Assembly (NCBI GenBank): GCA_009193005.1
Contig: SDWI01000067.1
Coordinates: forward strand, 289,653-353,652
Reading direction: 5' to 3'
Source: Lamellibrachia luymesi
Taxonomy: Eukaryota; Annelida; Polychaeta; Sabellida; Siboglinidae
DNA length: 64,000 nt
Positions within the stretch are counted from its first letter, which is position 1. Every line of letters begins with the position of its first letter. The notes under the pieces are model-generated. The model did not search any database, was not told the DNA's origin, and saw nothing but the letters and a program-made list of their open reading frames with translations. Made by a program: the position numbers and the translations under genes. Shown one piece after another: positions 1-10,738 of this stretch.

Positions 1-82
1 TCACTTTTATTCAATATAATACATATGTTGTGTATGAAATATATTTCATACACAACATATGTATTATATTGAATAACAGTGA
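1..82. repeat. 82-bp near-perfect palindrome
   Basis: Bases 1-41 are the reverse complement of 42-82 with one mismatch (position 77) and no spacer. It is AT-rich and would extrude as a cruciform or fold as a hairpin. It lies immediately before the point where the first Polinton polymerase sequence becomes recognisable, so it could mark a rearrangement junction or a small hairpin element. The window starts inside or at its edge, so the true left limit is unknown. Confidence 0.9.
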
Positions 83-97
83 TAAAAGGAATGGAAC

Positions 98-3000
98 GTG
101 TTGACCAGATACGAACGAACCGCGTGTACTGATGTCAACGAACCGCGATCACCGAAGAGATCAAAAAGAGAAGACACCACACCCCACCACCCACTCGTTA
201 CCGAGAAAGATCCCATCGATCCACATGCTAGACATCCCTTCGCTGACACTGTGTCAGCGGAACTGCTACATGTCGCTCGAGAGCACTGGTCGACTATAAG
301 GACACGTGTATCGAGAGGTTCCCTCTAGTGCAGTTACGATTACAGATTAACCACGCTAGATACTACCATCCTAGAGGCTCTTTTGAAGATCGTGTTCCAG
401 GAACAGACCCACTCATTCAAGATTAACCTCAGTTACGGTTTCGTTCTGAGCAAAAAGAACACGGGTCGATACAAGTACTATAATTCCTCGTGCAATTGCG
501 ATGGACGCTACCTGGACGAGCACAATCTCATCACCAACAGCAAGGACTTTGATGTGTTTCTCGAACGCATCCGAGAAACCGACGTCTTGCAGTGGGCCAT
601 CAATCAAAGACGGGATTCGGCGTGGGTGTGCGAACTCGTGACCAATGTCACCTTCTTCATCAACCGCATCATCGATCACCCAATAGGATGTATACGTGCG
701 ACCCCCTTCCAGTCTACATCAACAAGAACAAAGCCGTCATCATTCTGGAAAAGGAGCCCAACAATTCCAATAGGTACAAAGAAAACCTATTATGTCTCTT
801 CCGATGTCTGACCCTGCATCGAGGAACAGGCAGTGAAGACGCTGTGCGATGCCTACGACCAAGACGATGTACCCTTGTACGAATTTGCCGGGGTCACGTT
901 GGGTGATCTCTATCACGTAGAAACCACATTCAAAAGGAATGTGTGCGTGTACAAGTTCGTCAAGTCAGATGCAGAGGATGGAAAGTCGACGGCCGAACTC
1001 GTCCGTCGATCGTTATTTCATTACCCCGACACAATGTACCTCAACCTTCACGAAACACACTTTTCCATCATCCAAGATTTACGCATGTATTGTCACTCGT
1101 ATCAATGTCGGAAGTGCGGTGACTCGTTATAGAAATACGCATCGAAGCTACGCCAACACGAGCGCACGTGTACGGGGTGTGTGCGTCGAGTCTATCTTGG
1201 CGGCGTGTACCATTCGACTACATCAGTGTTCGAACGTCTCGACGACGAGAACATTCGTGTTTCCGAATCGTTGCGGTAATATCCGTACCGAGCCACCTTT
1301 GACTTTGAGTGTTGGTTTCGATACCGAACAACTTCCGTCGGACAGTGACAAGGTCCACTGGGTTGCGCGTCACGTCCCACTGAGCGTCAGCGTGGTATCC
1401 AACGTACCGGGACATGAACAAGTGAAATGTCTCGTCACGGATGGAGACACCAACAAGTTGGTGAGCGTCATGATGGCTAACTTGCGAGGATGTGTTGGAA
1501 CAACTCGCAGAAGCATTGACCAACTGGAACGAACGGGAATACGCTGCACGATCACCCAACGACAAGGAATCTCGACCAGCGACCAATCCGTTCAAAACGC
1601 TGATGGGACAACTTTATGGATAGATGCATCATTTCCTCGTCATTGGGTTCAATTTGGGTTACTATGATCTCAATGCCATCAAACAGTTCCTCATGTCCTC
1701 CTTCTGTCCATGTCAAAGACTTAGGAACAAGAAGAAGAGGAGCAAGAAGACAAAGAGAAAGAAGAAGTGAACGATGGCATCGAGTCATTTTTCGTCATCA
1801 AACGCAACAACGCGTTCATGTTTCTTTCGAAGGATCAGTTGAAATTCCTAGACATGACCAATTACATAGCCCCGGGATTCAGCTGCAAGCACCCGTCAAG
1901 AGGTAAACGCCGTCAACGGGAAACCCATGGTTCAACTGCTCGCCGAGACCTGAAAGAACACCGCCTATCTACGTCACTTCAGGTCTTCGAGCTGTGGGAA
2001 TGCGAGTGGAAAGAGATGAGAAGAGATCCGGCCGTGAAAAAGTGTTTGGATGCTGCATTTCCGCGACGACGACACGTGCGGTGGACGATGACGTCGCAAC
2101 AGATCCTAGGCATCGTGCTTGCCGGAACCGTTTTCGGCCTGACCGAATGCGACGTTTGCGTACCGGACGCATTGCGCGAACACTTTGACGAGATGCGGCC
2201 CGTGTTCAAGAACATCCGTCTGACGCGCGACGATCTCTGACCGTTCATGCTCGTGGGCAGTTATCGAGGCGATAAGATCTTACTCGACACGCCCCTGTTG
2301 CTATGGTATCTGGACCACGGACTTGAGGTGACGCACGACTACGAGGTCATCGAGTACGATCCGATTCCGTGTTTCCGGCGGTTCGGCGATGCTGTGTCCA
2401 CGGCCCGGCGCGAGGGAGACGTCCACCCACACAAGGCTATCATGAAGTTGCGGACACCATGAAGTTGCTGGGGAACTCGGGCTACGGAAAGACTATCACC
2501 AACGTGGACCGACATAGTGACGTCAACTACTGCACGGAGAAGGCGGCATCGCTCATGGTCAACGATAGACGGTTCCGACAACTCGATGTCGTCGTTGACG
2601 TTGCGTACGAGATAGAGATGAAAAAGAAAACTGCCACGTACGCCCTGCCCGTACACGTACTTCGTTCTGCAATACGCCAGGATGCGCATATTGCAGTTCT
2701 ATTACGACTTTATCACCAGGTTCATGGATCGCCCTCTGTTCCAGTACTGCGAGATATTCCGTCTATTTGGCCTTGGCTGCTGAGTCCATCGACGACCTCG
2801 TGACCCCGGAACTACGAGAACATTACTTCCGGCACCTCTCCGAATGGCTGCCGTCCGAATGTTGCGACGAACATCGGAACGAATACGTGCACTGTCGACT
2901 CGCCCATCGACCGTGGATCGGCGACGAGGCGTGCTGTAAGGCGCGCAGAGAGCACGATAAGAGGACACCTGATCTGTTCAAGGTGGAGTGGTCCGGTGAC

Positions 3001-3250
3001 GGGTTCGTGGGGTTGTGTAGCAAGACGTACTATTGTTTCGGACCCACCGACAAATACTGCGCCAAAGGGCTGAGCAAACGTCACAACGACATCAACAAGG
3101 ACGCGTTTCTGGAGGTGCTCACCAACTGTCGGAGCGGAAGTGGAAATAACCGTGTTGACATACGTGCAGGAACGGGAGGCCATCACCTACTTCTACGCCA
3201 AACGCATGATGCACGAAGACGGGGTGAGCACGGGCCCGGTGGACGTGTAG
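98..3250 (+). pseudogene. Polinton protein-primed family B DNA polymerase (relic 1)
   Basis: In intact family members this enzyme replicates the element with a protein primer. Visible in order: a basic N-terminal stretch (SPKRSKR, about 143-165), a conserved N-terminal block (383-690, SFKINLSYGF), a cysteine/histidine zinc-finger-like segment interrupted by a stop (1099-1170), exonuclease motif I FDFEC (near 1298-1312), exonuclease motif II GFNLGYYDLN (near 1645), a palm motif FGLTECDVCVP (near 2140), and motif B GNSGYGKT (near 2470). The block ends at TAG 3248-3250. The catalytic DTD of motif C is missing: a short deletion near 2750-2760 joins the codons on either side. Relative to relic 3, several hundred bases are also lost after about 1885. 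Many frameshifts make it non-functional. There is no usable start because the 5' end is cut at the palindrome. Confidence 0.85.
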
Positions 3251-3288
3251 TAAAGGCGATGCACTCTGGTCGTCTTTCATAAGTGACC

Positions 3289-3810
3289 ATGGACGCACGG
3301 TGGAAACATCCTTTCACGTGCATCGTCGCCGGACCGACGGGATGCGGCAAAAGTACTTTCGTGAAGCGTATGCTGCGTCACGCTTCTGCGATGATCGATC
3401 CACCACCAGAAAGGATCACGTGGTATCACGGTGAAGAACATGTTCGATTCTGCAACGAAGAACCTCATCATCATAGACGATCTCATGGCGGAAACGGACG
3501 AACGGGTCACGACCTTGTTCACTAAAAAAATCATCAAAGGAACACGTCCGTGCTGTATCTCGTACAGAACCTGTTCCCTAAAAACAAGGAGAGTCGTACC
3601 ATCAGTCTGAACTCTCAATATATGGTGGTAATCAAGAACCCACGTGACGCATCGCAGATGTCGCAGTTGGCTCGCCAGAGTTCGTCCAACAGGCTTTTAA
3701 AGACTCCCCTCGGTCGTTGGTTCAGTCAGATGAAACATTCCATGCTCACCCCACCCCCGGAACGACAACGCAAGGCTTTGGTGTCATTGGCTAGTTGGGA
3801 AAACATTTAA
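3289..3810 (+). pseudogene. Polinton FtsK/HerA-type packaging ATPase (relic 1)
   Basis: This family of P-loop ATPases is thought to pump element DNA into capsids. Walker A GPTGCGKST lies at 3331-3357 and Walker B NLIIIDDLM at 3461-3487. A C-terminal block with LYLVQNLFP and KNPRDASQMSQLAR runs 3550-3690, and the frame ends at TAA 3808-3810. The ATG at 3289 sits 38 bases after the polymerase stop. Two frameshifts, near 3430 and near 3525-3545, split the protein into three frames, so it is decayed. Relic 2 carries the corresponding N-terminal half. Confidence 0.85.
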
Positions 3811-3960
3811 GACGGTATGGTACGTGTCCATGGTACAGTGTGCACTGCGATGAGCGATCCACAGGACACGTACCGCTCCGTCGTCGTTGCGATATTTTGC
3901 GGTGGACTTATTTGCTGACGCTATAGCCCGAAGTCTTATACAACAGTCGTTATTCGGAAC
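3811..3960 (+). other. Intergenic spacer in relic 1
   Basis: A short non-coding gap between the ATPase and the next small frame. It contains an imperfect inverted pair around 'gtacgtgtcc' (3820s) and 'ggacacgtac' (3872-3881) that could form a hairpin, followed by AT-richer sequence. A promoter for the downstream genes is possible but not demonstrated. Confidence 0.35.
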
Positions 3961-4095
3961 ATGGTTTCACTACTAGACTGTCGGTTGTTCGTCATCCTTG
4001 CGGGAGTTATAGTCAGCGTACCCCTCGTCATTCGTCAGCATTCGGACTGTGGAGTTATCGTCACCACCACCGACAACGCGTCGGACATCTTTTAA
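3961..4095 (+). CDS. Small single-pass membrane protein, 44 aa, in relic 1
   Basis: An ATG-initiated frame of 44 codons ending at TAA 4093-4095. Residues about 9-25 (LFVILAGVIVSVPLVI) are strongly hydrophobic and look like a transmembrane segment or signal anchor. The remainder is Thr/Asp-rich. It lies between the ATPase and integrase and is intact, unlike its neighbours. Short membrane proteins are common in Polintons and large DNA viruses, but I cannot assign a family. A chance ORF is possible at this length. Confidence 0.4.
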   Translation: MVSLLDCRLFVILAGVIVSVPLVIRQHSDCGVIVTTTDNASDIF

Positions 4096-5123
4096 TGGCA
4101 CCGAAGAATACAAACTGACGAGGATCTACTTCGACCCGAAATGCGTGGCAAGTTATAGTGGAACCGACGCGCCACGCGCGTGCCGAGGAAAATTTTCGAA
4201 GAATGGTTGTCGGAACAGGACGCCTATACCCTACACAAACCGGTCCGACGTCACTTCATCGTGGGACGTCCACCTCAGCAGTGGCAGGCCGATCTCGTCG
4301 ATTTGACCAATTTAAAAACTGACAACGACGATACGATCTTCCTCACGGTAATCGACGTCTTCGCGAAAGTGGTCTGGTGTGTGTCTCTGAAGAACAAGTC
4401 CGCGGCATCATTGGTAGCATCGCTGACAACCACGTTCACGAAAGACTGGCCAAAGACGTTGCAGACAGATCAAGGACTCGAATTTCTGAATAAATCCGTT
4501 CAGGCTCTGTTGAATAAGTACGGCATCCATCACTTTTCCACTCATAACGCGGAGACGAAGGCGAGCATCGTCGAAATAATCAATCGTTCATTGAAGACGC
4601 GCATATGACGAAACACCAGACGTGGCAATACATCGACGTCCTGCAGGACTTGGTGCAGTCATACAACAGCACTCCCCACCGCAGCATCGGCATGGCTCCG
4701 TCACAGGTGAATTGGAAAATTCAAGAGGAGGTGTGGCAGCGTCTGTACGGTCACGACGGAAAGGGTGTGCCCCAGTTCCGCGTATCGAATCGCGTGCGCA
4801 TCAGTAAGTACAAGGGTAAGTTCGAAAAGGGCTACATGGCGAATTGGAGCGAAGAGATGTTCACCATACACGAGGTTCATCCCTCCGATCCGCCCGTGTA
4901 CCGTTTGATCGACGACCTCGGTGACGTGGTGGACGGAAAATTCTACGATTCGGAGTTGCAAAAGGTGTCGGTACTAGCCGATAAAGTGTACCGCGTGGAA
5001 TCGGTACTGAAGCGATGCAAGGTATGCAGACGAACGGAGGCTTTGGTGACATGGTACGGGTACCCCTCCAAATTCAACAGCTGGATCGATGCCAACGCCC
5101 CCGTCGACTATAAAGACCTATAA
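4092..5123 (+). pseudogene. Polinton retroviral-type integrase with chromodomain-like tail (relic 1)
   Basis: The DDE integrase inserts element DNA into the host chromosome. An N-terminal block (EYKLTRIYFDP, about 4105) precedes the catalytic core. The first Asp is in WQADLVD (4282-4302), the second in QTDQG (4462-4476) and the Glu in SIVEII (4564-4581); the roughly 35-residue Asp-Glu spacing fits the family. YIDVLQDLV and HRSIGMAPS follow. The C-terminus (about 4985-5110, VYRVESVLKR to TWYGYPSKFNSWI) resembles a chromodomain, which can read histone marks. Frameshifts occur near 4180 and 4605. Relic 2 keeps only the matching C-terminal part. The core is much closer to Polinton than to gypsy integrases. 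Confidence 0.88.
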
Positions 5124-5497
5124 AGACTAGCCTCGCGTTTGCCGTCACATCATTCGAAGACGAGACGACACCACAGGACTTCACCACCACCACCACCGTT
5201 ATAGAAGAGGACGAGGAGGTGGAGCAGGAAGACGCATCAGCAGCAGCAGCGGTAGCAGAGTACAGTACTGACGCTTCGAGCGACACCGACAGCACTCCTT
5301 GGCATCTGTTCGGCACCGTGTGTCCAAAAGAGGAGGTAGTGTTTCTGTGTCAGGTCACGGTCTTGTACACGGTCATACTGATAAGCATTTACAACCTGAC
5401 CACAGGTCACGAGAATTCTAATCTGTGGACGGCTCTGTTGAGTAGTTCGTTGGGTTACCTGCTACCCAATCCCACGTTGAGACGCAATGGCGACTGA
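5110..5497 (+). pseudogene. Acidic N-terminus plus hydrophobic C-terminus membrane protein (relic 1)
   Basis: An open frame beginning just after the integrase has no ATG of its own. It encodes a Thr/Glu/Asp/Ala-rich N-terminus followed by two hydrophobic stretches (VTVLYTVILISIYNL and LWTALLSSSLGYLLP). The end overlaps by a few bases the ATG of the next gene (5487) in another frame, as in compact viral gene clusters. I believe similar two-helix proteins occur in other Polintons, but the function is unknown. The start may be lost, spliced or non-ATG. Confidence 0.5.
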
Positions 5498-5985
5498 TTT
5501 ATATATGACGCCACCTAGCAACGCTTCCGTGAAGGTGCACTCCGATAACACCTTGGCCCATTACATCACGGACTTGCCTCAACGCGAGTGGGAGTGCGGG
5601 CTGGCAGATATCCAGTACACACATACTTGGTACAACGTTCGAGAGGGCGACACCTGGTTCTACCTCATCGAGCGCAATCCTGTGGGAATTACCCCGAGTA
5701 CGAAGATCAAGGCTGTGTATTACTACAGTCCTAACGTATTGTTGGACCACGTCAACAACGCGCTGAAACGCATGTGGACGGATAGGGTGCGGGAAAAATT
5801 GAGCTACAGTACCATCACTCAGAAAATAACGTTGCACATTTTACCGGGCACCGACTTCACCATGCGTTCCCAGAGTGCAATGGGTACCATTTTAAGATTC
5901 TATCCGTTGGTTGTCGCCAGCCCAATGAGAGATAGGGATACACGCGTGTACACCCACCCGAGAGTAGGAGAGGAACATTTACTTC
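5487..5985 (+). pseudogene. Penton-like (minor capsid) protein, N-terminal part (relic 1)
   Basis: The ATG at 5487 overlaps the preceding frame. The N-terminus (YMTPPSNASV, then ECGLADIQYTHTWYN) has the pattern I associate with the conserved Polinton structural protein, probably the single jelly-roll minor capsid protein. The assignment as penton rather than another virion protein is inferred. The reading frame then runs directly into protease sequence near 5985, so the C-terminal part seems deleted and fused out of frame to the following gene. The open frame continues to 6062 only as an artefact. Confidence 0.6.
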
Positions 5986-6245
5986 TGCTCGTACGGCCTG
6001 CCGCCACGACACGCGGCGTTCCGCACCTTCATGAACGAACATTGTTCCGAGTGGATTCATAATAGCAAGCGACTTCAGAGTCCTCTGTCTAACGTTTGTG
6101 GACAATATTTCATAGCTTAGGTGTTGCTTCGTTGTAGCGGCTTTCCGATGAGAACATTTATCAACATATTCGGCACCGATTTAGTAGCTAACGTTTGCCA
6201 CGTATTCGATTGGCTTAGACTGTACTATCGTACATCGTACATCGA
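5985..6245 (+). pseudogene. Adenain-like cysteine protease, C-terminal fragment (relic 1)
   Basis: In a frame different from the overlapping one, the sequence has RHAAFRTFMNEHCSEW (about 6003-6050), then NVCGQYF with the likely catalytic cysteine (about 6092-6112), then INIFGTDLVANVCHVFDW (about 6155-6208). This matches the C-terminal half of the adenovirus-type maturation protease that Polintons use to process capsids. One TAG interrupts it just after the cysteine motif. The same region exists in relic 3. The N-terminal catalytic His/Asp part is absent. Confidence 0.72.
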
Positions 6246-6725
6246 TTGAGCCTCTGGCGAGGTGGAGACATCCCTAAGCTCGCGACCTCTGGCGTGATGG
6301 TCAACATCCGCAAGTCGTCTCATCATCGTCATAATAGTCGTAGTCGTAGTGATATTACACGCTACCCTTGTTGTATCGTCATGATGCTTGTGTTGTTCAA
6401 TTAAATACGTGTGCACTCGTACCATACCGTGTTGCGTTGATTTCTCGTTTCCTCATTATTTCCTTTGATCACTGATACTGACCCTGTTAATAACCGCTGC
6501 GTAGGGGTCACTCCGTCAGGGTCAGGGTTTACCGCATACTACAGCAGGTTATGGTTCGGGTCAGGGTCATGGTCAGTGTTCACCGCAGACGACACGAGGT
6601 TAGGGTTACACAGCCGTCAACAGGTTGGTGTTACAGTTAGGGTTATCCGCATTCTCTAGGGGGTGCTCCACAGCCGCCAGGGGCGCTGATGCTATCCAGA
6701 AGGCTGTGCGCATGCGCAGTAAATC
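6246..6725 (+). repeat. 3' terminal region of relic 1 with telomere-like motifs
   Basis: From 6225 to 6455 the sequence matches the inverted 3' end of relic 3. From 6480 to 6660 there are repeated 'agggtcagggt' and 'ggttagggtta' blocks like those in the inverted repeats of relic 3 (43660-43900), but without the 15-bp satellite. Near 6681-6695 is a 'ccaggggcgc' block, and at 6707-6718 a 'tgcgcatgcgca' sequence that fits the NRF-1 consensus. The exact element end and any target duplication could not be placed. Confidence 0.6.
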
Positions 6726-7017
6726 GGAAACCACATGTACCTCCCAAACTGGTGGCCTCTTTTGCTTGGTCAGATGACTCCGTTATACTACTAACATGGC
6801 CTCTCCGTGAATACCCTCAATGCACTTTGCCGCCACTACTGTATATCATTACAATTCCTTTTTTATAATGTTTATTATTATTATGGGAACTGATATTCCG
6901 TTGTTATTCTTCCATTATTATATCCATGGCTATATATTTTGGAATTTCCATATGTTTTGCACACATTTATTTGAACATTATTGCCCGATATGTAGACCAT
7001 GTATAAGTTAGTGTTCC
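6726..7017. other. No gene recognised
   Basis: AT-rich sequence without a convincing reading frame or repeat. The ORFs seen are short and of low complexity. Confidence 0.5.
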
Positions 7018-7170
7018 ACCAAATATGGTTTAACAAGATTTGCCATCCAAACCAAAGACCCAGATGGCAAGTGGACAAGGAAGCCATTGGCTTATCGAGA
7101 GTCCAACAATGTTCATCTACTTATAACCCGCACTCCTGAGATATGTGTCAACCTTGATTAAAATCTTATT
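7018..7170 (-). mobile_element. LINE 3' end fragment (CR1/jockey-like)
   Basis: Reverse complement of the tail also seen at 22800-22920 (+) and 51075-51160 (-). On the minus strand the end of the reverse-transcriptase protein is followed by a short conserved 3' UTR that ends in an oligo 'taaatcttgtt'-type tail. 5'-truncated dead copy. Confidence 0.65.
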
Positions 7171-7758
7171 GCTCGCTTGAACCACTGTCACACATTATAG
7201 CAATATATAGGGGACATGTAAATAGCTATTTACATTTTGCCAACGGTGTTGCAGTGTTATCACTTCGCACATGTTAGCAGGAGGGCCAAGCCAAAATCAA
7301 AGGTTTGGTTCTGCCGGTTCTTCCGTTACCACAATAATGGACGCTGGTCTACACTAGGGACTACTGTCTACAATTGTGATTACTACACTGTAATTGATTG
7401 TAGTATGCTTACATATTAAACTAATGAAATACAAGTGTAGTGTTTATGATATGTAAACATATTCTACTTTGACAAACACACCATCACACATACATATGAT
7501 ATGGGAATGCGGCAGCACTAGTTGGGGCCTTTGCCGCGTCGCCAACCAACCGTATGCCGGTTGGCTGGCCGCTCCTATAGAAACCCGCCCCACCCCCGAC
7601 GAACCGGACTGAACAGAATGATTGACGCAGTACCACTGACCGTCTGTCGGCAGCCAGTCACACCCCTGCGCACGAGACACACACCGCGATACACATCCAC
7701 AGTGCAGTAAGTGCCAACCAAATACGATACCGTCTGTGTCTTGATATGATATTACGCA
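7171..7758. other. No gene recognised; short palindrome and GC-rich patch
   Basis: Contains a 20-bp perfect palindrome at about 7216-7235 ('atgtaaatagctatttacat') and a GC-rich patch at 7500-7720. I found no coding motif on either strand. Confidence 0.4.
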
Positions 7759-7828
7759 CTTCCACAACACACACACACACGCACGCGCGCGCGCGCACGC
7801 ACGCACGCATGCGCGCGCACACACACTC
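7759..7828. repeat. Alternating CA/CG microsatellite
   Basis: A purine-pyrimidine alternating tract, mostly (AC)n and (GC)n/(GCAC)n. Such sequence readily adopts Z-DNA under supercoiling. ORFs through it on both strands encode low-complexity His/Thr/Arg or Cys/Ala/Arg runs and are not genes. Confidence 0.9.
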
Positions 7829-8002
7829 AGTTCCTCTCCTTCGTGTAGTATGTCAAATCCCCGTCATTCGTGTGTCATTCCGTGTGTGCCGAAACCAAAT
7901 GATAAACATGGATATTGCTGACGAAATACGGTCTTGCACAAAGGGGCAACACTCACTCCGCAGTATTTCTATTGATTGTGAAGTTCTTCTCTCGTTATAC
8001 GC

Positions 8003-8480
8003 CTAACAACAATTTGTTTGGACGGTTACATAAGATATGCGAAATTTAAGAATTCCGTGCTGGCTGGTCAACAGGAATATATTGATGCGGTCTAATGCAC
8101 TTGTGTTTACCGTGAGTACCTGGGCATTTGAATAGAGTTCACGACCCCCATACAAGTCGTGCATTCTCGACTGGTAATTAACTCTATTTCCGGCATACGC
8201 AACGATCCATGACATGCATTGTCTATGGACGCCGACTGACGATGTTATGTCGTGTTTGCATAATAGCATGTAAGCTGCATGTTTATGTCGATCGATGTCA
8301 AATGCTGCGCTCAGATCCAATAGAAGCAGTACCACACATTTGCGTTTGTCGATGACGTTCTCATGCTCATTCAGAAGCGCTGTTTCATATATGATATGGT
8401 ATTCTAATTGTAGCAACACACGCAGGCTGTTCTCTCGGGGATTCGCAATCAACATGTTTACAACAAGTTTTTCAACACGT
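8003..8480 (-). mobile_element. LINE reverse-transcriptase fragment (jockey/CR1-like)
   Basis: The minus-strand frame has VVLLLLDLSAAFD, the palm motif of non-LTR reverse transcriptases, preceded by a TALLNEHENVID-like segment at the expected distance. The usual continuation after the aspartate is degraded and no GVPQGS or YADD motif remains. It is a short decayed piece with no visible 5' or 3' end. Confidence 0.65.
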
Positions 8481-9162
8481 TTTCACAAATAATATATATT
8501 ACATGTTATTTTGCAGCCATTAAGTGTGTTACTGTCAATGTGTGGCTTGCTTTGGTTTGTCTCATTAATTAATGAATGCAATTATGTTTCTAAATAACAT
8601 GTAAATAGCTTGGGCACCACGCCCCACAGTTATTCCTTCTTGATAGCAGCATACAAATGGACTGTCGAAAAAAAAAAATTATGTTTTAATTATTCAACTA
8701 CACCGAGTTTTATTACATACATGCTTGAACATATCTGGAATACACCTGCATCTTGCACAAGACCGCCATATGCGTGTGTTTTACTTATTTAGCCATACGT
8801 GAACATTCCAGCTGGTCATTCAGGCACGACCACGGTTGACCACTGTTTTGCGTAACCGTAAACGCACACTGCTGGTCATCTACTTTCCAATGCGTAACGC
8901 CCGAATGCCGATGAATGGAGGACAGTGTTTGTGCTCAGCATTGCCGCAAGGTTACCAACGAGACGCGGCTGCAGACATGGCTTTCAGAAACAACGAATCA
9001 TTCAACCATGACACCGGCCGCCCACTTACTTGCCATCTACTCGCCGTGCAACTCTAAGAACAATTGAGCTCTCCAACAGCCATAACAGCATGAACCTAGC
9101 CCTGCCAAATAGAAAATCCGTGTTGTCGTCATTTATCGTCTCCTGCATTTTCTGCTGGTTGA

Positions 9163-9163
<1 letters not shown>
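8481..9163. other. No gene recognised
   Basis: Unique-looking sequence with only short chance ORFs. No domain motif, tRNA or repeat could be supported. Confidence 0.45.
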
Positions 9164-9197
<34 letters not shown>

Positions 9198-9251
9198 TAC
9201 ACATACACACACATACACATACACATACACATACATATATATATATATATA
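9164..9251. repeat. (AT)n/(ACAT)n microsatellite
   Basis: Compound dinucleotide tract: TA repeats, then ACAC/ACAT repeats, then TA repeats. The pogo-like element begins directly after it at a TA, the preferred target of that superfamily. Confidence 0.92.
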
Positions 9252-10692
9252 CAGTCGAACCTCTGTATAGGGTCATCTCAGTTGTAGGGTCACCTCGTAA
9301 TTACGGTCACGTTGGGTCAGTCCTCCCAAATAATTTCCACTGTAAAGAATAGGACATTCGTCCCGCTAAGAAGGTTACATACATGTCGTTATTCGGGAAG
9401 ACGGTCAGTAAGTTAGTGCAAAACTGCCAGATTACCCCCAGATGTACCCCGCAATCAGTCACGGCCGAGCAGCTACGATCCGCTTCGCGGCGCCGGCCGG
9501 CCTACCGACCGCCCCTCGGCCAGACTCAAAATAGCCGCCAACAATGTCAATAGCAATTAGAAGCCACGATCTTGGCGGGTTTACGCAGAGGCCAGTAAAT
9601 TTCGGAAAACAATGAGAGAAGCAAGACCCTCAGTCATCTTAAGTACGTAGCACTTTGAACTGAAATTCTTAGCGGATGAGTAGATTTACAGAAAAACACA
9701 GTCTTCGACGCTACCAATATGGCTTCGGCTTGATGTATTTTGGGGTAAAGAATACTCGTCTTCGTTCTTCAACCGCTGCTCAACTAAACCTCCCTTGGGT
9801 CTAGGGTGGCTCAACTAGCCCCGTTTCGACGAATAAGTTTATTTAATTAACTTCTTGAAGTGATGTAAATAATCTTCTTCTTTGTGCATATTTAAGTAAG
9901 TGCACAAACAACAAAGTCTTGTCATGTGCGTTAATAGTTTACACACAAGCAGACATTAATCACAATTCCTAAAAGTTTCGAAAACCATATAAAAACATAC
10001 TTTTAGCTCACGCGTTCTAACCGTTGTCACAAACATAACCTATTATATGTCAATCGTGTTCTAATAGCATGTTCAATTACTGGGTGGTACCATGTAACTG
10101 TTGCTGCTGTAGTTTCCTGGGAAACATGGGTGGCTCAACTAACCCAGTGGCTCAACTAACACTGCCTTCCCGTACTGTCTAAGTGGTCTAAGCCACGGAC
10201 CAGTAACCAGAAAACTATAAAAGAAGCAACAAGATCCTCAGTCATCTTACGTAACAATTGAACTCAAATTCTAATGGGGTGAGTAGATTTTATAGATACA
10301 TACGGCGGCCCGGTCTTCGACGCTAACAATAGGGAATCATTTACTAGACGTCCGGCCGCTTGTTTATCGAACAAAGCTGAGCTCAATTGGAGTGGTAGGT
10401 TCAGGTGGCATAACATAGTCGGGGCAAACTAAAGCTGCTCTCTATACATTATTTAACATTTTAGGAAAAGCAAGTACACCCTTTAACTGTATCCATAAAT
10501 AATTAAGACACTACACTGCACATGACATTAATAATGTATTTGCTTAATATGCATCGCTATTAAAATAACATGCATCTGAGCAACTTTTCCAATTCCCATG
10601 GTGCTTCAGTGCCCATTTTCAGCATTAAGGCCACCTCGATACTGGTCACTTTTGCCCAGTCCCGTGGGTGGCCCTAACAGTGAGGTTCCACT
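9252..10692. mobile_element. Pogo/Tigger-like DNA transposon, non-autonomous
   Basis: The left end reads CAGTCGAACCTC and the right end, reverse-complemented, reads AGTGGAACCTC. These are inverted termini of the pogo/Tigger type (Tc1/mariner superclass). Both ends abut TA-rich tracts, consistent with TA target duplication; the last G of the right terminus is missing. No transposase frame is visible. Two diverged direct copies of about 150-170 bp (near 9560-9720 and 10190-10335) lie inside, and the phrase 'gtggctcaacta' recurs at about 9805, 10130 and 10142. Confidence 0.72.

Positions 10693-10735
<43 letters not shown>
10693..10735. repeat. (AT)n microsatellite
   Basis: A near-pure TA tract directly following the right end of the pogo-like element. 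It may have been the target site or may have grown from the TA duplication. Confidence 0.92.

Positions 10736-10738
<3 letters not shown>

Larger units (their letters stand above)
83..6725 (+). mobile_element. Polinton/Maverick relic 1
   Basis: A decayed virus-like DNA transposon. On the + strand it carries type B DNA polymerase, packaging ATPase, a small membrane protein, retroviral-type integrase, a second membrane protein, a penton-like protein and the end of an adenain-like protease. This gene set defines Maverick/Polinton elements. The 3' end is shared, inverted, with relic 3: 6225-6455 matches about 37310-37600. Nearly every gene has frameshifts or stops. The 5' terminal repeat is missing and the left boundary is the palindrome. 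No major capsid gene was found here, and the element is shorter than the usual 15-20 kb. Confidence 0.85.

Noticed and set aside
4092..5123. Gypsy integrase
   Set aside because: Neighbouring polymerase, ATPase and protease, the homologous tail in relic 2, and the core motifs fit Polinton; no RT or LTR is nearby.
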